From UBA4479 sp963974935 (GTDB taxonomy: Bacteria > Pseudomonadota > Alphaproteobacteria > Rhodospirillales > Casp-alpha2), in the NCBI GenBank assembly GCA_963974935.1, contig CAXBEV010000001.1, positions 1 to 64,000 on the forward strand: a stretch of 64,000 nucleotides of DNA, written 5' to 3'. Below are positions 44,838 to 53,723 of this stretch, one piece after another. A model generated the notes under the pieces. The model was given only the letters and a program-made list of their open reading frames with translations. It did not search any database and was not told where the DNA came from. Position 1 is the stretch's first letter, and each line of letters starts with the position of its first letter. The translations under genes and the position numbers were made by a program.

Positions 44838-45348
44838 TAGAGACTTCAAGCCGATCAACATCGCGGTGCTGACGGTGTCTGACACGCGCACGTTGGAAGA
44901 TGATCGCTCCGGCGACACCTTGGCCGAGCGCCTAACCAAGGCCGGCCACGTGCTGCAAGACCGCAAGATATGTAAAGACGACGCCGACGTCATCGCCGAT
45001 CAGTTTCGGGTCTGGGTCAAAGACCCGAACGTCGATGTGGTGATTTCCACCGGCGGCACCGGGGTGACGGGCCGTGACGTGACGCCGGAAGCCTTGGCGC
45101 AGGTGACCGACAAGGAAATCCCGGGCTTCGGCGAATTGTTCCGCTGGATTAGTTTCCAAAAGATCGCGACGTCGACGGTGCAGTCCCGCGCCACTGCAGC
45201 GGTTGCCGACGGCACATATATCTTTGTGCTGCCGGGCTCGACCGGTGCCTGCAAAGATGCGTGGGATGAGATTTTGGTTCACCAACTCGACTATCGGCAC
45301 ATGCCGTGCAACTTCGTTGAGCTGATGCCGCGTCTCAAAGAAAAGTAA
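44821..45348 (+). CDS. moaB: Molybdenum cofactor biosynthesis protein B
   Basis: 175 aa from ATG 44821, with GGAGG 9 bases upstream. MogA/MoaB fold signatures: IAVLTVSDTRTLEDDRSGD and VISTGGTGVTGRDVTPEAL. It adenylylates or binds molybdopterin in Moco synthesis. The C-terminal FVLPGSTGACKDAWDEIL fits MoaB. It overlaps the transglycosylase end and is followed 1 base later by the HAD gene. Confidence 0.92.
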   Translation: MPLSTDRDFKPINIAVLTVSDTRTLEDDRSGDTLAERLTKAGHVLQDRKICKDDADVIADQFRVWVKDPNVDVVISTGGTGVTGRDVTPEALAQVTDKEIPGFGELFRWISFQKIATSTVQSRATAAVADGTYIFVLPGSTGACKDAWDEILVHQLDYRHMPCNFVELMPRLKEK

Positions 45349-45349
45349 T

Positions 45350-45970
45350 ATGAGCACGCCTGACATCCGCGCCGTCCTGTTCGACATGGACGGCGTTCTT
45401 TATGCCTATGATTTCGAAGCCCGACTCGGCTTGCTGGAAAGCGCGCTTGAGGTGTCTAAAGAAGACATCCGCACAAAAATATTCAACAGCGGTTTTGACG
45501 ATCAGCACGACCAAGGGCTGGTGGATGTTGATGGCTATATCAATGGCATTGCAGACCGGCTCGGCGTACCGGTGCGGGTCGGCCAATGGTTGGCGGCGCG
45601 CAAATGGGCAATGGCGCCCGAGCCCGCGATGCTTGATCTGGCCCGCGCGTTGAAAGCCAATTATCAGATTGCGCTGTTGACCAACAATGGCCAATTCTTG
45701 GCCGATGCCGTCGCCGAGGTCGCCCCTGAATTGCCGGACATCTTCGACGACCGCATGTTCTTTTCCGGCGTCTGGGGCTTCAGTAAAGATTTTTCGGTGT
45801 CATTTACGACGCTGCTGAAAAAGCTGGATTGGTCGCCCGCGCAGACGCTGTTCGTCGACGATCATGCGGGCTATATCGAACAAGCCGCTGCCGCCGGTCT
45901 TCATACGCATCTGTTCACCGATATCGACGGTTTGAGGGCGACCTTAGCTGAGCTCAACGTCACGGTTTAA
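45350..45970 (+). CDS. HAD-like hydrolase
   Basis: 206 aa. Motif I VLFDMDGVLYAYD, motif II ALLTNNGQF and motif IV LFVDDHAGYIEQAA place it in the HAD phosphatase superfamily with an alpha-helical cap. The substrate cannot be told from the sequence. It starts directly after the moaB stop, so the transglycosylase, moaB and this gene form a unit. Confidence 0.85.
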   Translation: MSTPDIRAVLFDMDGVLYAYDFEARLGLLESALEVSKEDIRTKIFNSGFDDQHDQGLVDVDGYINGIADRLGVPVRVGQWLAARKWAMAPEPAMLDLARALKANYQIALLTNNGQFLADAVAEVAPELPDIFDDRMFFSGVWGFSKDFSVSFTTLLKKLDWSPAQTLFVDDHAGYIEQAAAAGLHTHLFTDIDGLRATLAELNVTV

Positions 45971-46047
45971 ATCCACTGCACCGCGGTAATTACGCACCCG
46001 CAACCACCCGGTATGGCCAACGGCCATATCGGGGCCCCCCAATAAGT

Positions 46048-46127
46048 CGTCACCCTGAACTTGATTCAGGGCCTCCTAACGGCGGCGCAAAGGCTGGCAG
46101 AGATCCTGAATCAAGTTCAGGATGACG
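46048..46127. repeat. REP-like inverted repeat hairpin
   Basis: Two 23-bp arms (46048-46070 and 46105-46127) are inverted copies with one mismatch, built around CCTGAACTTGATTCAGG, separated by 34 bp. Each arm is itself close to palindromic. Hairpins with this core are common intergenic repeats in alphaproteobacteria. It sits between the convergent HAD and LysR genes and could serve as a transcription boundary. No second copy is seen in the window. Confidence 0.8.
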
Positions 46128-46134
46128 AAGAGTT

Positions 46135-47028
46135 TTAGATTACGGCGTTTCCCTCCAAAAGTGCCACATCGTCTTTCAGGGCATCGGCCGTGAAATCCAT
46201 GAACGCACGGACCCGGGCGGTGTGGCGCAAGTCTTCGTGCGTCAATAGCCAGAGCGCGCTGGCTGCAGCATCGACAGGGTCAGCAAGGCGCACCAGCGCG
46301 GGCGAAGGGTCGCCCATGAAACACGGCAGCATCGCCACCCCCATGCCGCTGGTCGCCGCCGCCATCAAGCCGGTCAGGCTGTTGCAGCGCATCACCACGT
46401 TGGCGTCGGGCAAAGTGGTGCGAAACCATTTGTCGGCGGCCAAGTGCGCCAAGCTCTCGTCCACGGCAATCCAATCCAAGTCGTCGAGATGTGGTTTTGG
46501 TCTGTCGATCAGCAGGTGTGTGGACGCATACGGCGCAAACGCAATCGCGGCGATGCGCCGACCGACGAGGGTGTCAGGCGGTGATAATGTCGGTCGGACT
46601 GCGATATCGGCTTGGCGCTTCGACAGATTGACGTATTGGTTTTCCAACAACAGATTGAGCTCAATTGCCGGATGCGCCCGCTTGAATGCGGCAAGGTGCG
46701 GTGCCAGCACACAACTGGCCAAGGTGTCGGTGGTGGTGATCGCAAGCGTGCCCTGCAGCCGCAGGTCTTGGCCGGTGATGCGCCGGTCCAATCGATCGAT
46801 TTCTTGTTCGACCCGCTCTGCCGAAGCGCGCATTTCTTCGCCCGCGATGGTTAGTGCATAGCCGTTCGCCAAACGCGCGAACAACCGCACCCCAAGCGCG
46901 TCTTCGAAAGCGTTCAGGCGCCGAAACACGGTCGAATGATTGACCCCCAACGCCCGCGCCGCGCCGGCCAAAGACCCGGCCCGCGCCACCGCCAACACCA
47001 CACGAAGGTCATCCCACGCAAGGCTCAC
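46135..47028 (-). CDS. LysR-family transcriptional regulator
   Basis: 297 aa from GTG 47028 (GGAG upstream), giving the standard start SLAWDDLRVVLAVARAGSL. The helix-turn-helix is GSLAGAARALGVNHSTVFRRL (about 16-36), followed by a periplasmic-binding-like sensor domain. It is divergent from the DoxX gene at 47179 and probably controls DoxX and the dioxygenase gene behind it. Confidence 0.88.
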   Translation of the reverse strand: MSLAWDDLRVVLAVARAGSLAGAARALGVNHSTVFRRLNAFEDALGVRLFARLANGYALTIAGEEMRASAERVEQEIDRLDRRITGQDLRLQGTLAITTTDTLASCVLAPHLAAFKRAHPAIELNLLLENQYVNLSKRQADIAVRPTLSPPDTLVGRRIAAIAFAPYASTHLLIDRPKPHLDDLDWIAVDESLAHLAADKWFRTTLPDANVVMRCNSLTGLMAAATSGMGVAMLPCFMGDPSPALVRLADPVDAAASALWLLTHEDLRHTARVRAFMDFTADALKDDVALLEGNAVI

Positions 47029-47178
47029 AGTAAGGCTCCGTCTTGTTTGCAAAAATGCAAATACATAGTGCAATATTTGAGAATTCCATTGCAAACGAGA
47101 AATATCTAATCTCTGCCTCAACACCGGGAGCGCGCGGTTCTCGGGCATCAAATTTTAGATATTGAAGAGGACAGAACA

Positions 47179-47613
47179 ATGAACACGCAAACCGCACCTT
47201 ATGGTGCTTTTCTGCTCCGAGTTTCGCTTGGGGTGATGTTTGTCGCGCACGGCCTGATCTTGAAGTACTTCACTTTCACGTTGGGCGGCACGGCGCAGTT
47301 TTTTGAGAGCATCGGCTATCCGGGCTTCTTGGCCTACGTGGTTTTCGCCGCGGAAACTTTGGGTGGTTTGGCGCTGATCGTAGGATTCCAGACGCGTTTG
47401 GTGTCGTTTGCGCTGGTGCCGATTTTAATCGGTGCCACCTTGGTGCACGTGCCGAACGGTTGGGTGTTTACGTCCGCGGGCGGCGGCTGGGAATATCCGG
47501 TGTTCCTGGTCGTGGCCGCCATCGTGCAGGGCCTGTTGGGCAGCGGTGCATTCGCCGTCAGCAAAGACGTTGCCCTGCCGCTGCTGCCGGACGGCGACGC
47601 GCAAACGTCCTAA
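47179..47613 (+). CDS. DoxX family membrane protein (144 aa)
   Basis: Four hydrophobic helices; FLLRVSLGVMFVAHGLILK and the GFLAYVVFAAETLGGLALIV segment fit DoxX/SURF4-like proteins. GAGGA is well placed before ATG 47179. It is followed by its own terminator. Divergent from the LysR gene. Confidence 0.85.
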   Translation: MNTQTAPYGAFLLRVSLGVMFVAHGLILKYFTFTLGGTAQFFESIGYPGFLAYVVFAAETLGGLALIVGFQTRLVSFALVPILIGATLVHVPNGWVFTSAGGGWEYPVFLVVAAIVQGLLGSGAFAVSKDVALPLLPDGDAQTS

Positions 47614-47637
47614 GCGGTTTCTCCTTACCGTAAACAG

Positions 47638-47678
47638 GGCGGCGGACGGCTTCATCCCTGACCGTTCGCCGCCTTTTT
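47638..47678 (+). terminator. Rho-independent terminator after DoxX
   Basis: GGCGGCGGACGG (47638-47649) pairs with CCGTTCGCCGCC (47662-47673), with one G-T pair and a 12-base loop, followed by TTTTT. Confidence 0.9.
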
Positions 47679-47715
47679 CGTCTATGTTCGATGGGTAAAA
47701 GTATTGGAGATCCCG

Positions 47716-48510
47716 ATGGCTCAGTCGATATCAAAAATCCCCAGCCTTTTCGTGTCGCATGGCGCGCCGACCATCGCGCTCGACAATTCCGAGGCGCATC
47801 GATTTTTGCAGAAAATGGCGGAAAGCGTGCCTGCACCCCGCGCAATCCTAGTGGTATCGGCGCATTGGGAAACCGATAGGCCGCACGTCAGCACCGCTGA
47901 GACCCCTGAGACCATTCACGATTTTTACGGCTTCCCCAAGCCGCTGTACGACCTGCGTTATCCCGCACTCGGTGCGCCGGACGTGGCGGCCAGGACGGCC
48001 GCACTGTTGCAGGATGCAGGCATGGGGCCGGTGGTGCGCGAAGACCGTGGCCTTGATCATGGGGCTTGGGTGCCGTTGTTGCTCGGCTATCCGGATGCAG
48101 ACATTCCGGTCACGCAGTTGTCGATACAGCCGCACCGCGACGCGGCCTATCATTTTCGTCTGGGTGAGGCGTTGCAGCCGCTGCGGCGCCAGGGGGTGTT
48201 GATTTTGGCGTCCGGCAATCTGACCCATAATTTGAGCGAATTTCGCGGTCAGGCCTTGGATGCGATGCCGCCCGACTGGGTGCGCGCGTTTGACGAATGG
48301 GCCAGTTGGGCGATTGCCGAAGGCCGGGTGCAGGATCTGCTGGATTACCGCACCAAGGCGCCGCATGCCGTCCGTAACCATCCGACCGACGAGCACTTGT
48401 TGCCGTTGTTCGTCGCCTTGGGTGCCGGCAGCGGCACCGAGCCCGGGCGTCACCTGCACAAAAGCTATACATATGGAGTCCTCGCGATGGACGCCTACGC
48501 CTTTAACTGA
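47716..48510 (+). CDS. DODA-type extradiol ring-cleavage dioxygenase
   Basis: 264 aa from ATG 47716 (GGAGATC upstream). The family pattern is FVSHGAPTIALDN, ILVVSAHWE, DFYGFPKPLYDLRYPA, GLDHGAWVPLLLGYP and LILASGNLTHNL; His and Glu residues bind the metal of LigB-like dioxygenases (YgiD group). It opens a catechol ring such as that of DOPA. It lies behind DoxX and its terminator, so it may have its own promoter. Confidence 0.9.
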   Translation: MAQSISKIPSLFVSHGAPTIALDNSEAHRFLQKMAESVPAPRAILVVSAHWETDRPHVSTAETPETIHDFYGFPKPLYDLRYPALGAPDVAARTAALLQDAGMGPVVREDRGLDHGAWVPLLLGYPDADIPVTQLSIQPHRDAAYHFRLGEALQPLRRQGVLILASGNLTHNLSEFRGQALDAMPPDWVRAFDEWASWAIAEGRVQDLLDYRTKAPHAVRNHPTDEHLLPLFVALGAGSGTEPGRHLHKSYTYGVLAMDAYAFN

Positions 48511-48644
48511 GCTTGCCGGTCTTATTTGTGGAGATGATTTAACTTGTAAGGGCGGCCTATTTTACCCATGTAACCGTTATGAGGCGTCAGACCATCTTCC
48601 CTCGATGGTCAGTGCTTTATGTACATTCGGAAAAAGGCCGGCTG

Positions 48645-50036
48645 ATGGAACTTGATACGCTGATTCTGTCGCGGCTGCAGTTTGCGGCCAATATCTCATT
48701 CCATATTATCTTCCCGACCATCACCATTGCGCTCGGCTGGATTTTGCTGTTTTTCAAGCTGCGCTATCAGGCGACCGGCGACGAAAAATGGATGGACGCG
48801 TATCTGTTCTACGTCAAAGTCTTCGCGCTATCGTTTGCCATGGGGGTGGTGTCGGGTATCACCATGAGCTTTCAGTTCGGCACCAACTGGCCGGGCTTCA
48901 TGGAAAAGGTCGGCAACATCGCGGGGCCGCTTTTGGCCTACGAAGTGATGACCGCATTTTTTCTCGAAGCCGTATTTCTCGGCATCATGCTGTTCGGTGC
49001 CAGTCGCGTGCCGCCGTGGCTGCACACTTTAGCGACGTTCCTGGTGGCGTTCGGCACGACGATGAGTGCGTTTTGGATTTTGGTGCTGAATTCATGGATG
49101 CACACGCCGGTCGGATTCGAACTTCGCGATGGTGTTGTGCATGCGACCGATTGGTTCGCCATCGTTTTTAACCCGTCGATGCCTTACCGGCTCGTGCACA
49201 TGCTGTTGGCAAGCGGCCTGACGGCTTCGTTCCTGGTCGCCGGTTTGTCGGGCTTGCGTTGGTTGCTTGGTGACCGCGGTGCCGATGTGCGGGCGACCAT
49301 GAAGACCGGCGTGATCATTGCGGCACTTTTGATCCCGCTGCAGATTTTTGCCGGCGACCTGCATGGGCTGAATACGCTCGAGCATCAGCCGCAAAAAATT
49401 GCGGCCATGGAAGGTAACTGGGAAACTCAAGGCAATGTGCCGTTGCTTTTGTTTGCCATCCCGGACGAGAGCCAGCGTAAAAACCATTTTGAGCTTAAGA
49501 TTCCGTCCCTCGCCAGCATCATCCTTAAGCACGATCCCGCCGGCGTGGTGCCGGGCCTCAACGATTTTGTCAGCGAAGACGGCACGGTCATGCACCCGCC
49601 GGTGTTCAAGGTGTTTTGGGCGTTCCGTGTGATGGTCGGCATCGGCTTGTTGATGTTGGCGGTGTCGTGGGTGTCGGCGTTTGCGCTGTGGCGCCAGGGC
49701 TTTGATCGGTTAACGCCGTGGGTGCCGCGCGCGCTTGTGGTGATGACGTTTTCCGGCTGGTTCGCCACGCTGGCCGGTTGGTTCACCACCGAAATCGGGC
49801 GTCAGCCTTGGTTGGTCGCAGGCGTGCTCAAGACCGCGGATGCGGTCGGGCCGGTGGCCCCGGTGTTGGTATTCTCGACGCTTGTTATGTACCTCACGAT
49901 CTATGGACTGCTGACGCTGTCTTATATGTTTGCGCTGACATATCTGGCAAAAAAAGCGGCGGGCGGCGATATGGGCTCAGACAATGTCGCTCGCGCGCTC
50001 ATTCAACGCACCATCGGTGCGCAACCGGCGGAATAG
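48645..50036 (+). CDS. cydA: Cytochrome bd-type quinol oxidase subunit I
   Basis: 463 aa from ATG 48645. LSRLQFAANISFHIIFPTIT carries the N-terminal haem ligand His. GLNTLEHQPQKIAAMEGNWE (quinol-site region) and TEIGRQPWLVAGV are conserved. The Q-loop is short, as in cyanide-insensitive oxidases (CioA). It reduces oxygen at the inner membrane with high affinity. Subunit II follows 9 bases later. Confidence 0.93.
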   Translation: MELDTLILSRLQFAANISFHIIFPTITIALGWILLFFKLRYQATGDEKWMDAYLFYVKVFALSFAMGVVSGITMSFQFGTNWPGFMEKVGNIAGPLLAYEVMTAFFLEAVFLGIMLFGASRVPPWLHTLATFLVAFGTTMSAFWILVLNSWMHTPVGFELRDGVVHATDWFAIVFNPSMPYRLVHMLLASGLTASFLVAGLSGLRWLLGDRGADVRATMKTGVIIAALLIPLQIFAGDLHGLNTLEHQPQKIAAMEGNWETQGNVPLLLFAIPDESQRKNHFELKIPSLASIILKHDPAGVVPGLNDFVSEDGTVMHPPVFKVFWAFRVMVGIGLLMLAVSWVSAFALWRQGFDRLTPWVPRALVVMTFSGWFATLAGWFTTEIGRQPWLVAGVLKTADAVGPVAPVLVFSTLVMYLTIYGLLTLSYMFALTYLAKKAAGGDMGSDNVARALIQRTIGAQPAE

Positions 50037-50045
50037 GTTACAAGT

Positions 50046-51056
50046 ATGAATTTTTTTGGTGATCCGACGGTGTGGCTGCCCTTCACTTTTGCGGCTCTGA
50101 TGGGCCTATCGATCTTGATATATGTCGTCTTGGACGGCTTTGATCTGGGGATCGGCGTGCTGTTTCCGTTCGTCGGCGACGACGATAAGGACCAAATGAT
50201 CTCGGCCATCGGCCCGTTTTGGGATGCGAACGAAACGTGGTTGGTGCTGGCGATTGGCTTGTTACTGGTCGCCTTCCCAAGTGCGCACGGCTATATCCTG
50301 ACAGCGCTTTATCTGCCGGTCGCTATCATGCTGGCCGGATTGATTTTGCGGGGCGTTGCATTCGAGCTGCGTGCCAAGGCACCTGCGGGTCAAAAAGAAC
50401 AATGGAACCGGTCGTTCTTCGTCGGTTCGTTGCTGACCTCGTTGTCGCAAGGTTTCATGCTGGGCATGTATATCGTCGGCTTGGATTACACGTGGCCGCA
50501 TGTGGCGTTCGCGTGTCTGACCGCCTTGTGTCTGACGGCAGGTTACGGTTTCATCGGCGCGACGTGGATGATTTATAAGACCGAGCACGATTTGCAACGC
50601 CGCGCAGTGCGCTTTGCGACATTCGGCTTGCTGGGGGTGGTCATCGGCTTTGTCGCGATCTCGTTGGCGAGCCCGCTTGTCAGCCCGCGCATTTTCGCCA
50701 AGTGGTTCACGGTCCCGGAAGTTTTTTATCTGGCGCCGCTGCCGATTTTGTCCGGTGTGCTTGTGGTGATGATCGGGGTTGTGCTCCGTCGCATGCCGCA
50801 CCCGGCAGACCATTATGCGTGGCTACCGTTTGTTGCTGCAGCCAGCTTGTTTTGCTTGGCCTTTGCCGGGCTCGCATATTCGTTCTACCCATACGTGGTG
50901 CCGGATAAAATCAGCATCTATGAAGCCGCGAGCGCACCGGAAAGTTTGTTTATCATTCTGTTGGGCGCGCTGGTCGTGATGCCCGCTATCGTCGCGTATA
51001 CGGTGCTGTCGTACGTCGTTTTTCGGGGCAAGGCGCGGGCTCTTACCTACGACTAA
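50046..51056 (+). CDS. cydB: Cytochrome bd-type quinol oxidase subunit II
   Basis: 336 aa with eight or more membrane helices. VVLDGFDLGIGVLFPFVGDD and GPFWDANETWLVLAIG are the CydB signatures. Operon with cydA. No CydX-like small subunit is recognised immediately after it, and the next genes are convergent. Confidence 0.93.
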   Translation: MNFFGDPTVWLPFTFAALMGLSILIYVVLDGFDLGIGVLFPFVGDDDKDQMISAIGPFWDANETWLVLAIGLLLVAFPSAHGYILTALYLPVAIMLAGLILRGVAFELRAKAPAGQKEQWNRSFFVGSLLTSLSQGFMLGMYIVGLDYTWPHVAFACLTALCLTAGYGFIGATWMIYKTEHDLQRRAVRFATFGLLGVVIGFVAISLASPLVSPRIFAKWFTVPEVFYLAPLPILSGVLVVMIGVVLRRMPHPADHYAWLPFVAAASLFCLAFAGLAYSFYPYVVPDKISIYEAASAPESLFIILLGALVVMPAIVAYTVLSYVVFRGKARALTYD

Positions 51057-51066
51057 GCCATCCCGA

Positions 51067-51663
51067 CTAAGTGTTACGGCTGCATCGCCAGCGGTCAAAA
51101 TCAGCCCCGTCGTCGATATCCGAAAGCACGTCCAATTCGGCAATGCGCGCGCCCTGGAGGTTGCGTTTAGTATCAGATAAAGCGTGCGGGTCTGACCAGC
51201 GCACGTCTGCAAACATCTGTCTTATGCGCGGTTGCCTGCGTTGTCCGACCAGCCAATAGCCGCCGTCATCCGCCGGCCCGAACACCGCGTCATGATTGCC
51301 CAGCGCCCGAAACGCAGCAGCGATATGACATGGACGAATGCCAGGAATATCGGCGCCGATGATGACAACCGGGCCCGGTGCCCTGATATCAAACGCGCGC
51401 TGCATGCGTTGCCCAAGGTCGCCCGTGCCTTGCGCGAACCGGGGCAAATGCGTGGGCCACGTGGGATCGTTGACGGCCGTATCGGGGGCGATGCCGAGCA
51501 CCAACTGCCAACGCGGATCGTCGAGTCGTCGTAGAAGTGATGTCAACGCTTGGCGGTAAAACCCCCACGCCTGCACGCCGCCGATATCGCGGGCGAGCCG
51601 AGTTTTGACCCGACCCATGCGCGGCGATTTCGCAAACACCACCAGATGACGGGCCTCACTCAT
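51067..51663 (-). CDS. TIGR04282-type glycosyltransferase (DUF2064)
   Basis: 198 aa from ATG 51663, overlapping the upstream stop (ATGA). The nucleotide-binding pattern HLVVFAKSPRMGRVKTRLA, then VVIIGADIPGI and AVFGPADDGGYWLVG, match the TIGR04282 family paired with TIGR04283. A role in arsenosugar or other sugar nucleotide chemistry has been proposed for the pair; substrate unproven here. Confidence 0.85.
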   Translation of the reverse strand: MSEARHLVVFAKSPRMGRVKTRLARDIGGVQAWGFYRQALTSLLRRLDDPRWQLVLGIAPDTAVNDPTWPTHLPRFAQGTGDLGQRMQRAFDIRAPGPVVIIGADIPGIRPCHIAAAFRALGNHDAVFGPADDGGYWLVGQRRQPRIRQMFADVRWSDPHALSDTKRNLQGARIAELDVLSDIDDGADFDRWRCSRNT

Positions 51664-52331
51664 CCGTAGAGCTTGCGGATCATGCTGATCGGCATCCCCA
51701 ATAAATACATTGATAAGCAGGTGATGTTTTTGATCGGCCGCCCCCACCAACCGTCCCGCCGATAGCGCACGGCAGAGGTGACGGCGGCCGTATCTAATAC
51801 GTTCAATCGCCGATGTCCGATCCGGCGCACGATGTCGACGTCTTCCATAAGTGGTAACGGCATAAAGCCGCCGACGTGTTCGTAATATTCATCCGAGATC
51901 AACAAACCTTGGTCCCCATAGGGTAGGCCCAATGTTTTGGCCCGCCAGTTGGCCAAGCGCTCAACACGCCGGGCCTGCGGCGCTGTGTCATTTAATACCA
52001 AACGGCAATAGCCGGCGCGGAACCGGTTCTCCGGGGTGCGCATAAAGTGTTCCACAATCGGTACCCAGCCGGGTTGTGGCTGCGTGTCGGCATGCCAAAA
52101 CAAGAACCACACACCGCCTGCCGCATCCGCGCCTGCCGCCAATTGCCGCCCGCGCCCGGCGGGGCCAACTAAGGTGCGCGCGCCGGCAAGCTCGGCGGCC
52201 TCAAGCGTGCCGTCGGTAGAGCCGCCGTCCGAGATCACGATCTCCCACGCCGGTGGGCGGAGCGCGAACGCATCCAGTGTGCGCACCAGTTCGTCGCGGC
52301 AGTTCAGGGTGGGGATGATAATGCTCAGCAA
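51660..52331 (-). CDS. TIGR04283-type family 2 glycosyltransferase
   Basis: 223 aa GT-A protein: LSIIIPTLNCRDELVRTLDA at the N-terminus, EIVISDGGSTDGT as the nucleotide-sugar motif, FLFWHADTQPQPGW as the metal-binding region. It ends in a hydrophobic C-terminal helix. It forms a two-gene unit with the overlapping TIGR04282-type gene. Confidence 0.87.
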   Translation of the reverse strand: MLSIIIPTLNCRDELVRTLDAFALRPPAWEIVISDGGSTDGTLEAAELAGARTLVGPAGRGRQLAAGADAAGGVWFLFWHADTQPQPGWVPIVEHFMRTPENRFRAGYCRLVLNDTAPQARRVERLANWRAKTLGLPYGDQGLLISDEYYEHVGGFMPLPLMEDVDIVRRIGHRRLNVLDTAAVTSAVRYRRDGWWGRPIKNITCLSMYLLGMPISMIRKLYG

Positions 52332-52372
52332 CGCGGTCAGGTCCTTTTATCTTAAGACCGTGACTCTCTCGC

Positions 52373-52402
52373 AAAAAAAAGACGGGCACAACGGCCCGTC
52401 TT
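52373..52402 (-). terminator. Rho-independent terminator of the 52-aa gene
   Basis: On the minus strand AAGACGGGC pairs with GCCCGTCTT around a 6-base loop and is followed by a run of eight T. It ends the transcript of the small gene at 52460-52618. Confidence 0.9.
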
Positions 52403-52459
52403 GATCGCTGCCGGCGGGATGGCGTATGCCGGCAGTTTATTTGATATTCGTATCGCGGT

Positions 52460-52618
52460 TTAGTGGCGTGCCACCAAGCGTTCAATGCTGACGACCATGC
52501 GGTATGCGCCGGTCGAAATCAGGTCGGCGAGGCTCAGGCCTTGTTGTGCCGGCAGATTGAACGCGTTCACGGCGTTCGGGGTTTTATTTTGGGTGGTCTG
52601 TGCTGCGAAGCGGGCCAT
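52460..52618 (-). CDS. Small hypothetical protein (52 aa)
   Basis: ATG 52618 has an ideal AAGGAG ribosome binding site. The protein starts MARFAAQTTQNKTPNAVNAF and continues with a hydrophobic-amphipathic helix (GLSLADLISTGAYRMVVSIE). It has its own strong terminator 58 bp downstream and its own leader, so it is probably a well-expressed independent gene, divergent from a LysR regulator 126 bp away. Not recognised; no cysteines or signal peptide. Confidence 0.65.
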   Translation of the reverse strand: MARFAAQTTQNKTPNAVNAFNLPAQQGLSLADLISTGAYRMVVSIERLVARH

Positions 52619-52744
52619 GGTGTGTCTCCTTAGAAAAAGTTGAAAATGCCGCGTTCTGTTGAGCCTATGAATACGCGGCTGGGCCTCAATCCACAAACGA
52701 CGAAATTTCATAGATATGTTAGAAAAACTAAACTATAAGAAGCT

Positions 52745-53668
52745 ATGAGAAAGCTTCCACCCCTAAACGGATTGCGTGCTTTTGAGGCTGCGGCTAGGCA
52801 CCTGAACTTCTCCAGGGCTGCCGAAGAGCTGTTTGTGACACCTGCTGCAATTAGCCATCAAATCAAAGGATTAGAAGATTATCTTGGCGTAAGTCTTTTC
52901 CGGCGCCTGCCGCGTGCAGTGATCTTAACAGACGAAGCGCAGGCGGTGTTACCCATGGTCGCTGAAGGGTTTGATAAGCTTGCCCAGGCGATGGATGCGT
53001 TAAAAGAAACTGGGGGCAGTGGGGTGCTAACGGTGAGCTCGGCCCCGACTTTTGCAGCCAAATGGCTGTTGCAGCACTTGGACGATTTCACCGCGCAGTA
53101 TCCCGACATCAACGTGCGCCTGGATGCGCGTTTGGATACCGTCGATTTCCAGCGTGACGGCGTTGATGTCGCGGTGCGTTTGGGGGTCGGGGTCTATCCG
53201 GGCATGCGCGTCGATCAGCTGTTTGATGAGCAAGTGGTGCCGGTCTGCCATCCGAAGTTTTTAGAGAAACCGCATCCGTTGAAGCGGCCATCCGACTTAA
53301 AGCACCACACGTTGCTGCATATCGATTGGGGTAATATCCAAGCGCCGTTCCCGGATTGGAACATGTGGTTGGCGTCTGCGGGGGTGGATGATGTGGACCC
53401 GACGCGGGGGCCGGTGTTCACGGTCGAAAGTATGGCGATCGCGGCTGCAGTGCGGGGTACGGGGATTGCGCTAGCATCGACCTATGCGGTGGCGGACGAA
53501 CTCGTCGACGGGCAACTGGTGGCGCCATTTACGCAAACCATCCAGTCCGAGATCTCATATTGGGTGGTGGCTCCGGAACGCACCGCAGGCCAGTTTAAAG
53601 TTCGTGCCTTTCGGGAATGGATATTGAAGCGCGCGCGGGAAACTGGCCTCACGCGCGGCGCGTCGTAA
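52745..53668 (+). CDS. GcvA-type LysR transcriptional regulator
   Basis: 307 aa. The start RKLPPLNGLRAFEAAARHLN and the helix-turn-helix SRAAEELFVTPAAISHQIKG are typical of the GcvA subgroup, with a ligand-binding domain after residue 90 (VSSAPTFAAKWLLQHLDDF). It is divergent from the 52-aa gene, which may be its target. Confidence 0.9.
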   Translation: MRKLPPLNGLRAFEAAARHLNFSRAAEELFVTPAAISHQIKGLEDYLGVSLFRRLPRAVILTDEAQAVLPMVAEGFDKLAQAMDALKETGGSGVLTVSSAPTFAAKWLLQHLDDFTAQYPDINVRLDARLDTVDFQRDGVDVAVRLGVGVYPGMRVDQLFDEQVVPVCHPKFLEKPHPLKRPSDLKHHTLLHIDWGNIQAPFPDWNMWLASAGVDDVDPTRGPVFTVESMAIAAAVRGTGIALASTYAVADELVDGQLVAPFTQTIQSEISYWVVAPERTAGQFKVRAFREWILKRARETGLTRGAS

Positions 53669-53723
53669 CGCTCTTGCATCTCATGGCGCACTGCATACTC
53701 TGAGAGAAATTAGGGAGCACACC

